NCBI GenBank assembly: GCA_003990705.1
Contig: AP018318.1
Location: 3,165,501-3,229,500, forward strand
DNA: 64,000 nucleotides
Direction: 5' to 3'
DNA from: Nostoc sp. HK-01
GTDB lineage: Bacteria; Cyanobacteriota; Cyanobacteriia; Cyanobacteriales; Nostocaceae
Every line of letters begins with the position of its first letter. Within the stretch, counting starts at the first letter, position 1. The translations under genes and the position numbers were made by a program. The notes below the pieces were generated by a model. The model had not been told where the DNA came from, made no database searches, and worked only from the letters and a program-made list of their open reading frames with translations. Positions 37,268 through 45,909 of the stretch are shown piece by piece.

Positions 37268-38587
37268 ATGGTTCCAGCAAGAAGAGTTTATTTTTTATTA
37301 GGATTAGGAATTGCGATCGCACCCATTCTATCCTTATTCCTATCCATTCCCGTTAGTATCGCCATCACTTTATTATTTGATGCCATTATTCTGATATTGA
37401 TGATTGTGGATGGGTTGCGAGTCCGTCCATTACGAGTGCAAATCAAGCGCGACTTACCGCAACGCTTATCAATTGGGCGAGATAATCCGGTAATGTTTAC
37501 GGTAACAGCCGCAAACACTGACGGAATTATTCAAATTCGTGATTACTATCCCCCAGAATTTGGCGTATCTACCCCAACACTCACCGCCACTATTCCCGCT
37601 AACACTACCCAAGAATTAACTTACACTGTCCACCCCAAACAACGCGGCGAATTTCCTTGGGGAAATATTCAAGTGCGACAGTTGGGAACTTGGGGGTTAG
37701 CTTGGCATAATTGGCAAATACCGCAAAATGTTTCAGTCAAAGTTTATCCTGATTTAATTGGATTGCGATCGCTCTCTATTCGCCTCACATTACAATCATC
37801 AGGTTCCATACGCCAATCTCGCCGGATGGGTATCGGTACAGAGTTTGCGGAACTGCGGAACTATCACACTGGTGATGATTTACGCTTTATTGATTGGAAA
37901 GCCACCGCCAGGAGAACTACTGGGAACACACCGCCTTTGGTAAGGGTATTAGAACCAGAACAAGAACAAACCTTGATTATTTTATTAGATCGTGGTCGGC
38001 TGATGACAGCACAAGTCAAAGGCTTACAGCGATTTGATTGGGGTTTAAATGCTACTTTATCATTAGCATTAGCCGGATTACATCGGGGCGATCGCGTCGG
38101 GGTGGGTGTATTTGACCGCCAAATGCACACATGGGTATCACCAGAACGCGGACAATCTCATCTCGGTAAGCTAATTGATTATCTCACGCCAATTCAACCA
38201 GTTTTACTCGAATCTGATTATTTAGGGGCTGTTACCAATGTAGTGCAAAGGCAAACTCGCCGCGCCTTAGTAGTTGTCATCACCGATTTAGTTGATGTCA
38301 CCGCCTCTACAGAATTATTAGCTGCACTTTCCCGGTTAGCACCCCGTTATTTACCATTCTGCGTCACTTTGCGAGATCCCCAAGTTGATCATCTAGCGCA
38401 CACATTTACTCAAGAACTTACAGCAGCCTATAGTCGCGCTGTGGCTTTAGATTTATTAGCACAACGCCAAGTAGCCTTTGCTCAATTAAAGCAAAAGGGT
38501 GTCTTAGTACTCGATGCGCCAGCAAATCAAATTACTGACCAGTTGGTTGAAAGATATCTGCAACTTAAAGCCAGAAATCAGTTATGA
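37268..38587 (+). CDS. DUF58 domain protein
   Basis: A 439-residue protein with two membrane helices at the N-terminus (about 5-23 and 27-46), a beta-rich domain (60-160) and a DUF58 domain with GTEFAELRNYHTGDDLRFID and WKATART (about 196-220), followed by a von Willebrand A-like fold (TLIILLDRGRLM, VVVITDLVDVTAS). DUF58 proteins are partners of MoxR ATPases, so this is probably the substrate or adaptor of the upstream ATPase. A 48-base gap separates it from the CPBP gene. The start is supported by conserved hydrophobic residues but no clear ribosome site. Confidence 0.88.
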   Translation: MVPARRVYFLLGLGIAIAPILSLFLSIPVSIAITLLFDAIILILMIVDGLRVRPLRVQIKRDLPQRLSIGRDNPVMFTVTAANTDGIIQIRDYYPPEFGVSTPTLTATIPANTTQELTYTVHPKQRGEFPWGNIQVRQLGTWGLAWHNWQIPQNVSVKVYPDLIGLRSLSIRLTLQSSGSIRQSRRMGIGTEFAELRNYHTGDDLRFIDWKATARRTTGNTPPLVRVLEPEQEQTLIILLDRGRLMTAQVKGLQRFDWGLNATLSLALAGLHRGDRVGVGVFDRQMHTWVSPERGQSHLGKLIDYLTPIQPVLLESDYLGAVTNVVQRQTRRALVVVITDLVDVTASTELLAALSRLAPRYLPFCVTLRDPQVDHLAHTFTQELTAAYSRAVALDLLAQRQVAFAQLKQKGVLVLDAPANQITDQLVERYLQLKARNQL

Positions 38588-38652
38588 ATGGTCAATTGCA
38601 CTATTTTAGAGTTTTACGCCGATAAATAGAGAGGCTGACTTATATTTAAAAT

Positions 38653-39069
38653 ATGCCCAAGTTAGACATTATCCACAACTCTGTAAAAAATGCACTGATA
38701 AAAGATGGCTGGGTGATTACAGATGACCCTTACATAATTCAGTATCGAAAAACTGTACTATATGCTGATATTGGTGCTGAACGCCCGATCGCGGCCCAAC
38801 GAGATGGACAAAAGCTGGTTGTGGAAGTAAAAAGCTTTATTGGCACATCAAAAATACAAGATTTGAAGGAAGCTCTTGGTCAGTATGACATCTACCGTTA
38901 TCTTCTAGAAGAAACAGCACCAGACCGTAAATTATATATTGCTATCAGCAAAGTTGCATATAAAACTTTCTTTATTCAGGATATAACTCAACTCATTCTC
39001 AATAAGCATAGACTTCCAATTATTGTCGTAGACATAGAAACCGAGGAGATTCAACAATGGATAAATTAA
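38653..39069 (+). CDS. xisH: XisH family protein
   Basis: XisH and XisI were described as factors needed for excision of the fdxN element in heterocysts of Anabaena, and the pair is common in cyanobacteria even without the element. This 138-residue protein carries the family text DIIHNSVKNALIKDGW and AAQRDGQKLVVEVKSFIG, where D and E-V-K have the spacing of a PD-(D/E)XK nuclease core. DLKEALGQYDIYRYLL and IIVVDIETEEIQQWI end the domain. The stop codon overlaps the start region of xisI by 13 bases, so the two are cotranscribed. Confidence 0.9.
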   Translation: MPKLDIIHNSVKNALIKDGWVITDDPYIIQYRKTVLYADIGAERPIAAQRDGQKLVVEVKSFIGTSKIQDLKEALGQYDIYRYLLEETAPDRKLYIAISKVAYKTFFIQDITQLILNKHRLPIIVVDIETEEIQQWIN

Positions 39070-39401
39070 CTGAATATCCTAAGTTAATTAAGCGAATTTT
39101 AACTGAGTATGTAGAACTGAGCAACCGCCATTCCAACTCAGATATAGAGAGATTTTTGATTGTGGATGAATCACAGAATAATTATATTTGGATGAATCTC
39201 GGTTGGCAGAATGGCGATCGCGTTTCTGGTATAACAGTCTATGTTCGGATTCGTGATGGCAAATTCTGGATTGAAGAGGATTGGACGGAAGATGGTATTG
39301 CAACGGATCTAGTTCGTGCAGGTGTTCCTAAAGATGATATTGTACTAGCGTTTCATGAACCACAAATGAGGCAGTATACAGATTTTGCTGTAGCATCTTA
39401 A
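39057..39401 (+). CDS. xisI: XisI family protein
   Basis: A 114-residue acidic protein that overlaps xisH. The conserved motifs are RHSNSDIERFLIVDESQNNY, GWQNGDRVSGITVYVRI and GKFWIEEDWTEDGIATDLV, followed by VLAFHEPQMRQYTDFAVA. XisI proteins are thought to act together with XisH, possibly as an inhibitor or partner; the overlapping arrangement and small acidic product resemble a paired toxin-antidote design, which is inference only. The gene has its own strong terminator downstream. No XisF recombinase lies in the window. Confidence 0.9.
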   Translation: MDKLTEYPKLIKRILTEYVELSNRHSNSDIERFLIVDESQNNYIWMNLGWQNGDRVSGITVYVRIRDGKFWIEEDWTEDGIATDLVRAGVPKDDIVLAFHEPQMRQYTDFAVAS

Positions 39402-39413
39402 TTCTTGTTTAAA

Positions 39414-39447
39414 CACAGATAAACATAATATTTATCTGTGCTTTTTT
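39414..39447 (+). terminator. Terminator after xisHI
   Basis: CACAGATAAA (39414-39423) and TTTATCTGTG (39431-39440) pair exactly over a seven-base loop, followed by CTTTTTT. Confidence 0.9.
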
Positions 39448-39474
39448 CTGCAAATAATTGGCATTAATATTTAA

Positions 39475-39717
39475 TTAAAGTGCTTGAAAATTCTCAATTG
39501 TCAAGTACAATTCTTCATCAGCCTGTTGGAAACTGTAGTCAAGGCTAATTTGGGTGGGATAACCAAGCTGACGATTGTACTGCACATCAATATTATCTGC
39601 TCGACGGGCGATCGCATCGGCAATCACATTAAATAATTTGGGAATTGTTTTGTATCTTTCAAAAAATTCTGGGTTACTAACTGGCTGACCTGTTGTGGTG
39701 GTTATGGAGACTACATA
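39475..39717 (-). pseudogene. Truncated DUF6174-like gene remnant
   Basis: Read on the minus strand the frame gives TTTTGQPVSNPEFFERYKTI, then PKLFNVIADAIARRADNIDV and QYNRQLGYPTQISLDY, the end of a DUF6174-type protein. Upstream the frame meets a TGA at 39718-39720 and there is no start codon for the missing N-terminal half with its usual cysteine motif. It is therefore a 5'-truncated remnant. Further upstream on the same strand (39741-39830) a 31-codon frame MRPALKLPLKIQLLIEKEQT and a 12-codon frame overlap; I do not recognise them. The remaining sequence to 40184 is AT-rich with no gene I can support. Confidence 0.6.
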
Positions 39718-40184
39718 TCAATTATTAATTTAGGGCTTGTTCGACACATCCCAAATATCTTGTCGAGTCTGCTCTTTTTCTATTAGTAACTGAATTTTTA
39801 GCGGTAATTTTAAAGCTGGTCGCATAGACTATAATTCCTCATCTAATAATTCTCTTTCTAAAAGCATATAAATCATTAATTTATCCTTGTTATTTAGTTT
39901 CAGTCAAAAAATTATCGCCAAAATTGTCCATAAATTATAAAGTCGGCTTTTTGGTAGATGAGTTTTATCAAAATCCGATAAAACATTTAATAAATACAGC
40001 TTATCTATTTATAAAAAATCTATTTGAGAATTTATTTTTTGCAAAATACTTTAAATCGATATACAAACCGTATATTATTTAAATAATCTCTCACAAACTG
40101 TTCTAAAAATCAAGCTATTAGCAAGGCAAAACAGCAATTTATTGATGAGCAATGTAGCCGTGAACTGTTAATTGGGATAAATAT

Positions 40185-40934
40185 ATGACAGGTAAATTAG
40201 AAGGAAAAGTAGCAATTGTTACTGGAGCTTCTGCGGGGATAGGTGAAGCAACTGCGATCGCCTTAGCCGCAGAAGGAGCGCAAGTAGTGATTGCAGCAAG
40301 GCGTTCTGACCGACTAGATACAGTAGCGCAAAAGATTACGGAGAATGGCGGTAAAGTATTACCGATAGTCACAGATGTTACCGATGAAGCCCAAGTCAAA
40401 AATTTGGTAGATAAAGCGATCGCCGCCTGGGGAAGAGTTGATATCTTAGTCAACAATGCGGGAATTGCTGTTATCGGCGAGATTGACGGCGGTAACACAG
40501 CAAATTGGCGACGGATGATTGATATCAATGTTTTAGGCGTGCTGTATGCGACACACTCCGTTTTGCCAATTTTGAAAGCACAAAATTCTGGACATATCGT
40601 TAACATCTCTTCAGTGGCGGGTCGTACAGCTAGAGCTGGGATTGGAATCTACAACGCCACAAAATGGGGTGTCAATGGTTTTTCGGAAGCACTGCGTCAA
40701 GAAGTTTACCAACATAACATCCGCGTCACTATCATCGAACCCGGTTTAGTTGATACAGAAATCAACGACTTGATTGACGACCCCATCGCTAAAGAACGTA
40801 GTGAAGAACGACGTAAAACAGTCACCCCACTAGAAAGCGAAGATATAGCCGCAGCTATTGTCTATGCAGTGACTCAACCGCCACGGGTGAATGTAAATGA
40901 AATTCTCATCCGTCCCACACAACAGGGATGGTAA
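40185..40934 (+). CDS. Short-chain dehydrogenase/reductase
   Basis: A 249-residue NADP-type oxidoreductase with a Rossmann fold. TGASAGIGEATA (12-23) binds the cofactor, ARRSDRLD has the basic residues favouring NADP, LVNNAGIA is the NNAG motif, and the catalytic residues are Ser in NISSVAGRTA and the YNATK box (YxxxK). The C-terminal part resembles NADP-dependent 3-hydroxy acid dehydrogenase YdfG-like enzymes (IEPGLVDTEINDLI). The GST gene follows 34 bases downstream in the same direction, so they may form one unit. Substrate unknown. Confidence 0.92.
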   Translation: MTGKLEGKVAIVTGASAGIGEATAIALAAEGAQVVIAARRSDRLDTVAQKITENGGKVLPIVTDVTDEAQVKNLVDKAIAAWGRVDILVNNAGIAVIGEIDGGNTANWRRMIDINVLGVLYATHSVLPILKAQNSGHIVNISSVAGRTARAGIGIYNATKWGVNGFSEALRQEVYQHNIRVTIIEPGLVDTEINDLIDDPIAKERSEERRKTVTPLESEDIAAAIVYAVTQPPRVNVNEILIRPTQQGW

Positions 40935-40968
40935 TCAATTCCGCAACATTATTGGAAATTACAAAAAT

Positions 40969-42189
40969 ATGACCACTCCAACTACAGCATCTACCTGGGA
41001 ACAGTTATCGGAAATTGCTCAAAAACACACCCCGGCGCGGCGGGTACGGCGACCAGGACAGTCTCCATCTACTGCACCTATTCCTAGCAGTCTGCATAAA
41101 CTACCACCAGACACCACACCACCCGTATTGCTTTACCGCGATACAAACTCTTGGTGTCCTTTTTGTGAAAGAGTGTGGTTTGCTTTAGAAGAAAAACAAA
41201 TTCCCTTTGAAACAGAGTTTATTGACTTAAGCAATAAACCCAAATGGTATACCGATTTAGTTCCCACAACCCTTGTCCCAGCAGCCAAAATCGAAGGTCA
41301 ATTAGTCTACGAATCCAAAGATATTCTCTTAGCTTTAGAAGCCAGATTTCCTAGTCCGTCACTACTTCCTGAAGACCCAGAAGAAAACGCTGTAGCTAGA
41401 CAGTGGGTGGAAGACGCAGAGACTAATGGTTTTCGCAATCTTGCTTATAAGTTCTTGCGGGAAACTCCGACCGATGCGGATGAGTTAGCTAACTTGCAAG
41501 CTACCTTTGAAGCCAGTCTAGACGAGTTGGAGCAAACTTTGGGCAAATATCCAGGCCCCTACTTTTTATCAACCTTTAGCTTAGTTGATATTATGTATAG
41601 CCCCCATCTAGATAGACTGGCGGCGAATTTACCTGTGTATCGGGGCTATCAAATCAAAGGAAACCCCCGCTTCCCTCGAATTAATGCTTGGTTTGCAGCG
41701 TTGAATGAACGTCCTGCCTATCATCGAGTCAAATCAGACGACACCACTAATAATTTACTGCTGCGCCGGAGGTTTGGTATAGAACCAACAGGAAACGCCT
41801 TACCTTTAAATACAGCAGATAGTAATGCTATTCAATATCGCGCCGAAGCAGCAGAAAGACTCAGCGATAACCATGAAGTTGCGATCGCAGATATTATCAA
41901 AAATTCTGGTGTGCAAGCACTCGCTGTAGACGGTGATATTACCACAGTCAAAGAAGCAGTAGACTTGCATTTAAGACTGTTGGCAGAATACCTGATTCAT
42001 GGTGATAGCGCACCCTTACCAGGAGGTCGCACTGGTGGCAAAAATAGTATAGAAACAACAATATCAGCTGTAGGTGCGATCGCTCTTGCCTACGTCAGAA
42101 ATCGCGTCTGTGCGCCGCGTGATATGAGTGCTGGTGCAGCCACCGCATTCCGCGCCGCCGTTGATCAGGTTTTGGCTTCTTTGTATTAA
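40969..42189 (+). CDS. Glutathione S-transferase family protein with C-terminal extension
   Basis: The 406-residue product has an unusual layout. After a 45-residue basic and proline-rich lead comes a thioredoxin-fold domain with the active-site motif CPFC at 63-66 (NSWCPFCERVW), as in omega/lambda and DHAR-like transferases that use cysteine, then the helical GST C-domain to about 260 (YFLSTFSLVDIMYSP). A further 140 residues (NALPLNTADSNAIQYRAEAA onward) are not part of the standard fold and I do not recognise them. Such enzymes reduce mixed disulphides or dehydroascorbate. The longer frame from 40897 overlaps the SDR gene; ATG 40969 is preferred. Confidence 0.85.
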   Translation: MTTPTTASTWEQLSEIAQKHTPARRVRRPGQSPSTAPIPSSLHKLPPDTTPPVLLYRDTNSWCPFCERVWFALEEKQIPFETEFIDLSNKPKWYTDLVPTTLVPAAKIEGQLVYESKDILLALEARFPSPSLLPEDPEENAVARQWVEDAETNGFRNLAYKFLRETPTDADELANLQATFEASLDELEQTLGKYPGPYFLSTFSLVDIMYSPHLDRLAANLPVYRGYQIKGNPRFPRINAWFAALNERPAYHRVKSDDTTNNLLLRRRFGIEPTGNALPLNTADSNAIQYRAEAAERLSDNHEVAIADIIKNSGVQALAVDGDITTVKEAVDLHLRLLAEYLIHGDSAPLPGGRTGGKNSIETTISAVGAIALAYVRNRVCAPRDMSAGAATAFRAAVDQVLASLY

Positions 42190-42211
42190 GCTCATAATTA
42201 ATTTCATAAAA

Positions 42212-42239
42212 TTGGGAAGTAGTAATTACTACTTCCCAA
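42212..42239. repeat. Perfect 28-bp palindrome after the GST gene
   Basis: TTGGGAAGTAGTAA is followed directly by its exact complement TTACTACTTCCCAA, 22 bases past the stop codon. No T run follows, so it is not a classical terminator, but the RNA would form a stable end hairpin. Confidence 0.7.
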
Positions 42240-42287
42240 ATAACCGTAACCGCAAATTTGAAACCCTAGAGTAAAGAAATATAGATG

Positions 42288-42396
42288 GGACTTACGCATA
42301 AAGATTTTCTGTGGAGACTGGGTGTAAGGGTTTTAGATACATACACCCCTACACCCTCTCCCCAACTCTTGATTTTTCGTTTTTATGCGTAAGTCC
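42288..42396. mobile_element. 109-bp MITE-like palindromic element
   Basis: The ends GGACTTACGCATAAA (42288-42302) and TTTATGCGTAAGTCC (42382-42396) are exact complements. The middle contains GGGTGTAAGGG and CCCCTACACCC, also complementary in part. It abuts the stop codon of the minus-strand GST gene. A half copy with GGACTTACGCACAAAGAT is seen near 17,690. Confidence 0.8.
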
Positions 42397-42398
42397 TA

Positions 42399-43082
42399 CT
42401 ATTTTTGAGCAACTGCAACACCATTCGGTTCGCCAAGCACTTTGGCAAATCTTTCTAAATAGAAACTGACAGGATTTGCTACTGCTTGAACAGACTCACG
42501 ACTTTCTACTGCATTCCACCATTGCAGCAAGCGGGGTGTTTCTGCTGGTAATGTAAACTTACGGAAGTGTTCGAGGACAGGTAAACGCTCAAACCAAGGA
42601 TAAAAGCTGATATCCACTAAACTAAACTGTTCGCCAAACCAGTAAGGGCCATTACCAGAAAACTTACCTAATCCTTCTTGCTCAATATACAAAAGCGCTT
42701 CGATAAATTCTTTGCGCCCTTGTTCTTGTTCTTGAGCATCTTTACCACGCAAGAATTTGTTAAACGCCGGGACAAAACGAGTATTGGCGTAATCAATCCA
42801 AATCCGCGCGATCGCTTTTGTCGTAGGATCATGAGGTAACAAAGCTGGCTCTGGAAAGACTTCTTCTAGATATTCATTAATCACCGCAGATTCATAAATT
42901 TCTACATCCCCATGCTTGATTGCGGGAACCTTACCATAGCGCGAAACCTGCGTAAAATCTGATGGTTTGTTCTGTAAGTCAATTTCAATTGGCGTAAAGT
43001 CAATTTTCTTTTCTAGCAAAACCACGCGGGTTCTTTGAGAAAAGGTAGAGGCTTTAGCGAAGTAAAGTTGTAAGTTACTCAT
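42399..43082 (-). CDS. Glutathione S-transferase family protein
   Basis: A standard 227-residue GST. The thioredoxin-like N-domain has [20 protein letters not shown] with a serine region at the active site in place of cysteine, and the cis-proline motif [20 protein letters not shown] for glutathione binding. The helical C-domain contains [19 protein letters not shown], the N-capping box of the family. It probably conjugates or peroxidatically reduces hydrophobic electrophiles. It is transcribed toward the other GST gene (tail to tail), with a palindromic element in between. The start has a GGAAAAA-like site nine bases upstream. Confidence 0.9.
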   Translation of the reverse strand: MSNLQLYFAKASTFSQRTRVVLLEKKIDFTPIEIDLQNKPSDFTQVSRYGKVPAIKHGDVEIYESAVINEYLEEVFPEPALLPHDPTTKAIARIWIDYANTRFVPAFNKFLRGKDAQEQEQGRKEFIEALLYIEQEGLGKFSGNGPYWFGEQFSLVDISFYPWFERLPVLEHFRKFTLPAETPRLLQWWNAVESRESVQAVANPVSFYLERFAKVLGEPNGVAVAQK

Positions 43083-43374
43083 GAAATTTTTCCTTGTATG
43101 GCAGTTTAAATTGCACCTTAAAGTTCAAGCAAACAGAAGTTTACTTAAACTTAAAGTACGATAAACCTATAGAATTACCGTAGAATATCAAGAGTATTAC
43201 ATATCCTTTGGGAAAACACAACATTACTCTCAACATGTCTTCCTTGCCTCTTTTATTAAATAGAACTGCTAGATATGTAATACTTAGTAATAATGATTGT
43301 TAGTAAATCTAACTATCACCAGTCTGTTAGGTCACTTTACACCACAAAACATCAGACCAAAACCAGATATAAAG

Positions 43375-44208
43375 ATGATGAAAGAAATATCACGTCGCCA
43401 ATTTATCACCACAGCCACTCTGACGACAGGCTTTGTTTTAGCGGTACAGCCTGTATTTGCTAAAGTAATTACCACCGATAGCAAGGGCTTAACTGCGGGT
43501 GCGGTGAAAATTCCGGTTAAAGATGGTGAAATCCCAGCTTATAGAGCCGTACCTGCGACTGGAAGCAATTTTCCCGTGGTTTTGGTAATTCAAGAAATTT
43601 TTGGTGTACATGAGCATATTCAAGATGTTTGTCGTCGCTTTGCCAAATTGGGGTATTTAGCGATCGCACCAGAATTATTTGTGCGTCAAGGTGATGTGTC
43701 AAAATTAAGTAACATAGACGAAATCCGTCAGATAGTAGCGAAAGTCCCCGATGCACAAGTACTATCCGACCTAGATGCAACAGTCAACTGGGCAGTAAAA
43801 TCAGCTAAGGGAAATACCAAGCGAATTGGAATTACAGGCTTTTGCTGGGGTGGTAGGATCACATGGCTATATGCTGCACATAATCCCCAAGTCAAAGCAG
43901 GTGTAGCATGGTATGGCAGACTTGTGGGTAATGCTAGTGAACTCACACCCAAACATCCCGTTGATATTGCTTCCACATTAAAAGTACCTGTCTTGGGACT
44001 CTACGGCGGTAAAGATACAGGCATACCTGTAGATACAGTAGAACAAATGCGCGATCGCCTCAAATCCAGCAGCAGCAAATCGGAAATTATCGTCTACCCA
44101 GATGCACCCCACGCCTTTTTTGCAGATTATCGCCCATCTTACCGCGAGCAAGAAGCTAAAGAAGGCTGGCAAAAACTCCAAGCATGGTTTAAGCAACATG
44201 GGGTGTAA
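43375..44208 (+). CDS. Exported dienelactone hydrolase family protein
   Basis: An alpha/beta hydrolase of 277 residues. The N-terminus [20 protein letters not shown] has a twin-arginine motif (SRRQF) followed by a hydrophobic stretch, so export by Tat is likely. The catalytic triad of dienelactone hydrolases is present: Cys157 in GFCWGG, Asp214 in GGKDTGIP and His246 in [13 protein letters not shown]. The family hydrolyses cyclic esters such as dienelactone, but many members have unknown substrates. The frame is open from 43297; the ATG pair at 43375/43378 is chosen because it puts the Tat motif at the start. A methyltransferase follows 61 bases downstream. Confidence 0.88.
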   Translation: MMKEISRRQFITTATLTTGFVLAVQPVFAKVITTDSKGLTAGAVKIPVKDGEIPAYRAVPATGSNFPVVLVIQEIFGVHEHIQDVCRRFAKLGYLAIAPELFVRQGDVSKLSNIDEIRQIVAKVPDAQVLSDLDATVNWAVKSAKGNTKRIGITGFCWGGRITWLYAAHNPQVKAGVAWYGRLVGNASELTPKHPVDIASTLKVPVLGLYGGKDTGIPVDTVEQMRDRLKSSSSKSEIIVYPDAPHAFFADYRPSYREQEAKEGWQKLQAWFKQHGV

Positions 44209-44269
44209 TATCTTGTGCAGCCAAAGACTCATCATTAGACTTGCAAAGAAGCAAGGGAGAGGTTGAAAG

Positions 44270-45058
44270 ATGAAAAAGTCCAACTACTACGACAATATTG
44301 CACCAATCTATGACCAAACACGTTGGTTATCAGAATTAATAGCAGAAGAAGTAGCGGACTTTATTCTTCAACTTGTTTGTGCCGCACCTGAGACATCTTT
44401 TTTAGAGCCTGGTGTCGGCACAGGATTAAATGTTATACCTCTCGTCAAACGAGGCTATTCTGTAACAGGAATTGATGTCTCTGAAGAAATGCTAAATCAG
44501 TGTCGTCAAAAATTAAATGGTACTCCTGAAAATTTGCGCCTCATTCAAGCAGATGCGTCACAATTACCATTTTCAGATAACAGTTTTGATGTTGTGTTAA
44601 CTGTTCATATACTCCACACGGTTGCTGATTGGAGAGCATTTTTAGATGAAATTGAGCGAGTGCTGAAGCCAGGAGGTTTTTATCTCAATTGTCAATGGAT
44701 TACTCCACCAGCTAGAAGAGAATTTGAAAGCTATTTCCGAAGCATCCTATCTAAGTATGAAGAATCAAAGCCGATTTCTCAACCAATACACGCAATAGAT
44801 GTACAAGAATATTTACATCAAAAAGGTTACATTGCTAATTATTTAGTAGCTAAAGAATGGTTAGTCAGCAACACAATTGATGATTTAATCAATTTTTTTC
44901 AATCACGAGCCTACGGTTTATGTTGGGGATTGTCAGATGATAAATATCATTTGGCTATCAACGAATTTAAAGAATTTTGTCTCAATCATTATGGTTCGTT
45001 AGATAAAATTATATCTTCTCCAGCAAAGTTTGAAATCTGGGCTTACAGAAAAGTATGA
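44270..45058 (+). CDS. Class I SAM-dependent methyltransferase
   Basis: A 262-residue Rossmann-type methyltransferase. Motif I is FLEPGVGTGLNVIPL (about 43-57), motif II GIDVSEEMLNQCRQ, motif III LIQADASQLPF and motif IV FDVVLTVHILHTVADW, followed by RVLKPGGFYLNC, as in UbiE/Methyltransf_11 proteins. The C-terminal part (160-262) is the variable substrate domain. It has a good ribosome site (GGGAGAGG about ten bases before ATG). It is cotranscribed perhaps with the dienelactone hydrolase; its substrate is unknown. Confidence 0.9.
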   Translation: MKKSNYYDNIAPIYDQTRWLSELIAEEVADFILQLVCAAPETSFLEPGVGTGLNVIPLVKRGYSVTGIDVSEEMLNQCRQKLNGTPENLRLIQADASQLPFSDNSFDVVLTVHILHTVADWRAFLDEIERVLKPGGFYLNCQWITPPARREFESYFRSILSKYEESKPISQPIHAIDVQEYLHQKGYIANYLVAKEWLVSNTIDDLINFFQSRAYGLCWGLSDDKYHLAINEFKEFCLNHYGSLDKIISSPAKFEIWAYRKV

Positions 45059-45138
45059 AATTATGCCGAAATTAGCTGAATTAGCAAGATAAAAACTAGT
45101 AAATTAAACTTGCAATCTGAATTGGAGAAATAAACTCA

Positions 45139-45828
45139 ATGACAACCACTGCATTAATTGTTGGTGCTGGTAATGGACTAAGTGCATCCCTCGCACGTTT
45201 GTTCGCTGCTGAAGGGATGAGCGTTGCTTTAGCCGCACGACGCATTGATAAGCTGAGTACATTGTCTCAAGAGATTGGCGCAGTTAGTTTTGCCTGTGAT
45301 GCTTCTCAACCAAACGATGTCAACCAACTATTCAACAATGTAGAACAAAAGTTAGGAGCGCCAACTGTTGTAGTTTATAATCCGAGTTTTCGAGTTACAG
45401 GTAAGTTGATTGACCTTGACCCTAGTGAGGTGGCAAAATCTCTGGAAATTACTGCTTATGGTGGCTTTTTGGTAGCGCAAGCCGCCGCGAAACGGATGCT
45501 GAAATTAGGAGAAGGGTCAATTTTCTTTACAGGTGCGTCGGCTAGTGTCAAAGGTTATCCGCGTTCTGCGCCCTTTGCTATGGGGAAATTTGCTTTGCGG
45601 GGTTTAGTTCAAAGCATCGCGCGGGAACTAGCACCGCAGAATGTACATGTAGCGCACTTTATTATTGATGGTGGGATTCGTTCAGACATACGACAAGAAG
45701 CCACCGATAAACCTGATAGTTTACTAGATCCAGATGCGATCGCTCAAACTTACCTCAACATTCTCCGTCAACCCCGCAGTGCTTGGACATGGGAAATTGA
45801 ATTACGGCCTTGGGTGGAAACATTTTAA
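45139..45828 (+). CDS. SDR family protein with Phe in place of the catalytic Tyr
   Basis: A 229-residue Rossmann protein. The cofactor motif is GAGNGLSASLA (about 9-19), NADP-type basic residues are at AARRIDKL, and the serine of the active site appears as FFTGASASVKG. At the place of the YxxxK box the sequence reads APFAMGKFALRG, so the catalytic tyrosine is Phe146, while Lys150 remains. It may still reduce substrates poorly or only bind cofactor; a related subfamily shares the FAMGKFALRGL text. The NNAG motif is also changed (VVYNPSFRV). The ATG follows GGAG at nine bases. Confidence 0.85.
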   Translation: MTTTALIVGAGNGLSASLARLFAAEGMSVALAARRIDKLSTLSQEIGAVSFACDASQPNDVNQLFNNVEQKLGAPTVVVYNPSFRVTGKLIDLDPSEVAKSLEITAYGGFLVAQAAAKRMLKLGEGSIFFTGASASVKGYPRSAPFAMGKFALRGLVQSIARELAPQNVHVAHFIIDGGIRSDIRQEATDKPDSLLDPDAIAQTYLNILRQPRSAWTWEIELRPWVETF

Positions 45829-45848
45829 TCAAATCCTTGATTTTACCC

Positions 45849-45872
45849 AGTCCGCTTATGCGGACTTTGTTT
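45849..45872 (+). terminator. Terminator-like hairpin after the SDR gene
   Basis: AGTCCGC and GCGGACT pair around TTAT and are followed by TTGTTTG. The next bases, GCGAATTCATTCGC, form a second small hairpin; the pair is a familiar cyanobacterial dispersed repeat and may serve both neighbours, which converge here. Confidence 0.6.
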
Positions 45873-45909
45873 GTATAGCCGCGAATTCATTCGCCTAGGC
45901 TGAAATTGA

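Noticed and set aside
39741-39830. Short overlapping minus-strand frames (31 and 12 codons) as a toxin-antitoxin pair
   Set aside because: No family motif is recognisable, the frames are very short and the region shows gene decay.
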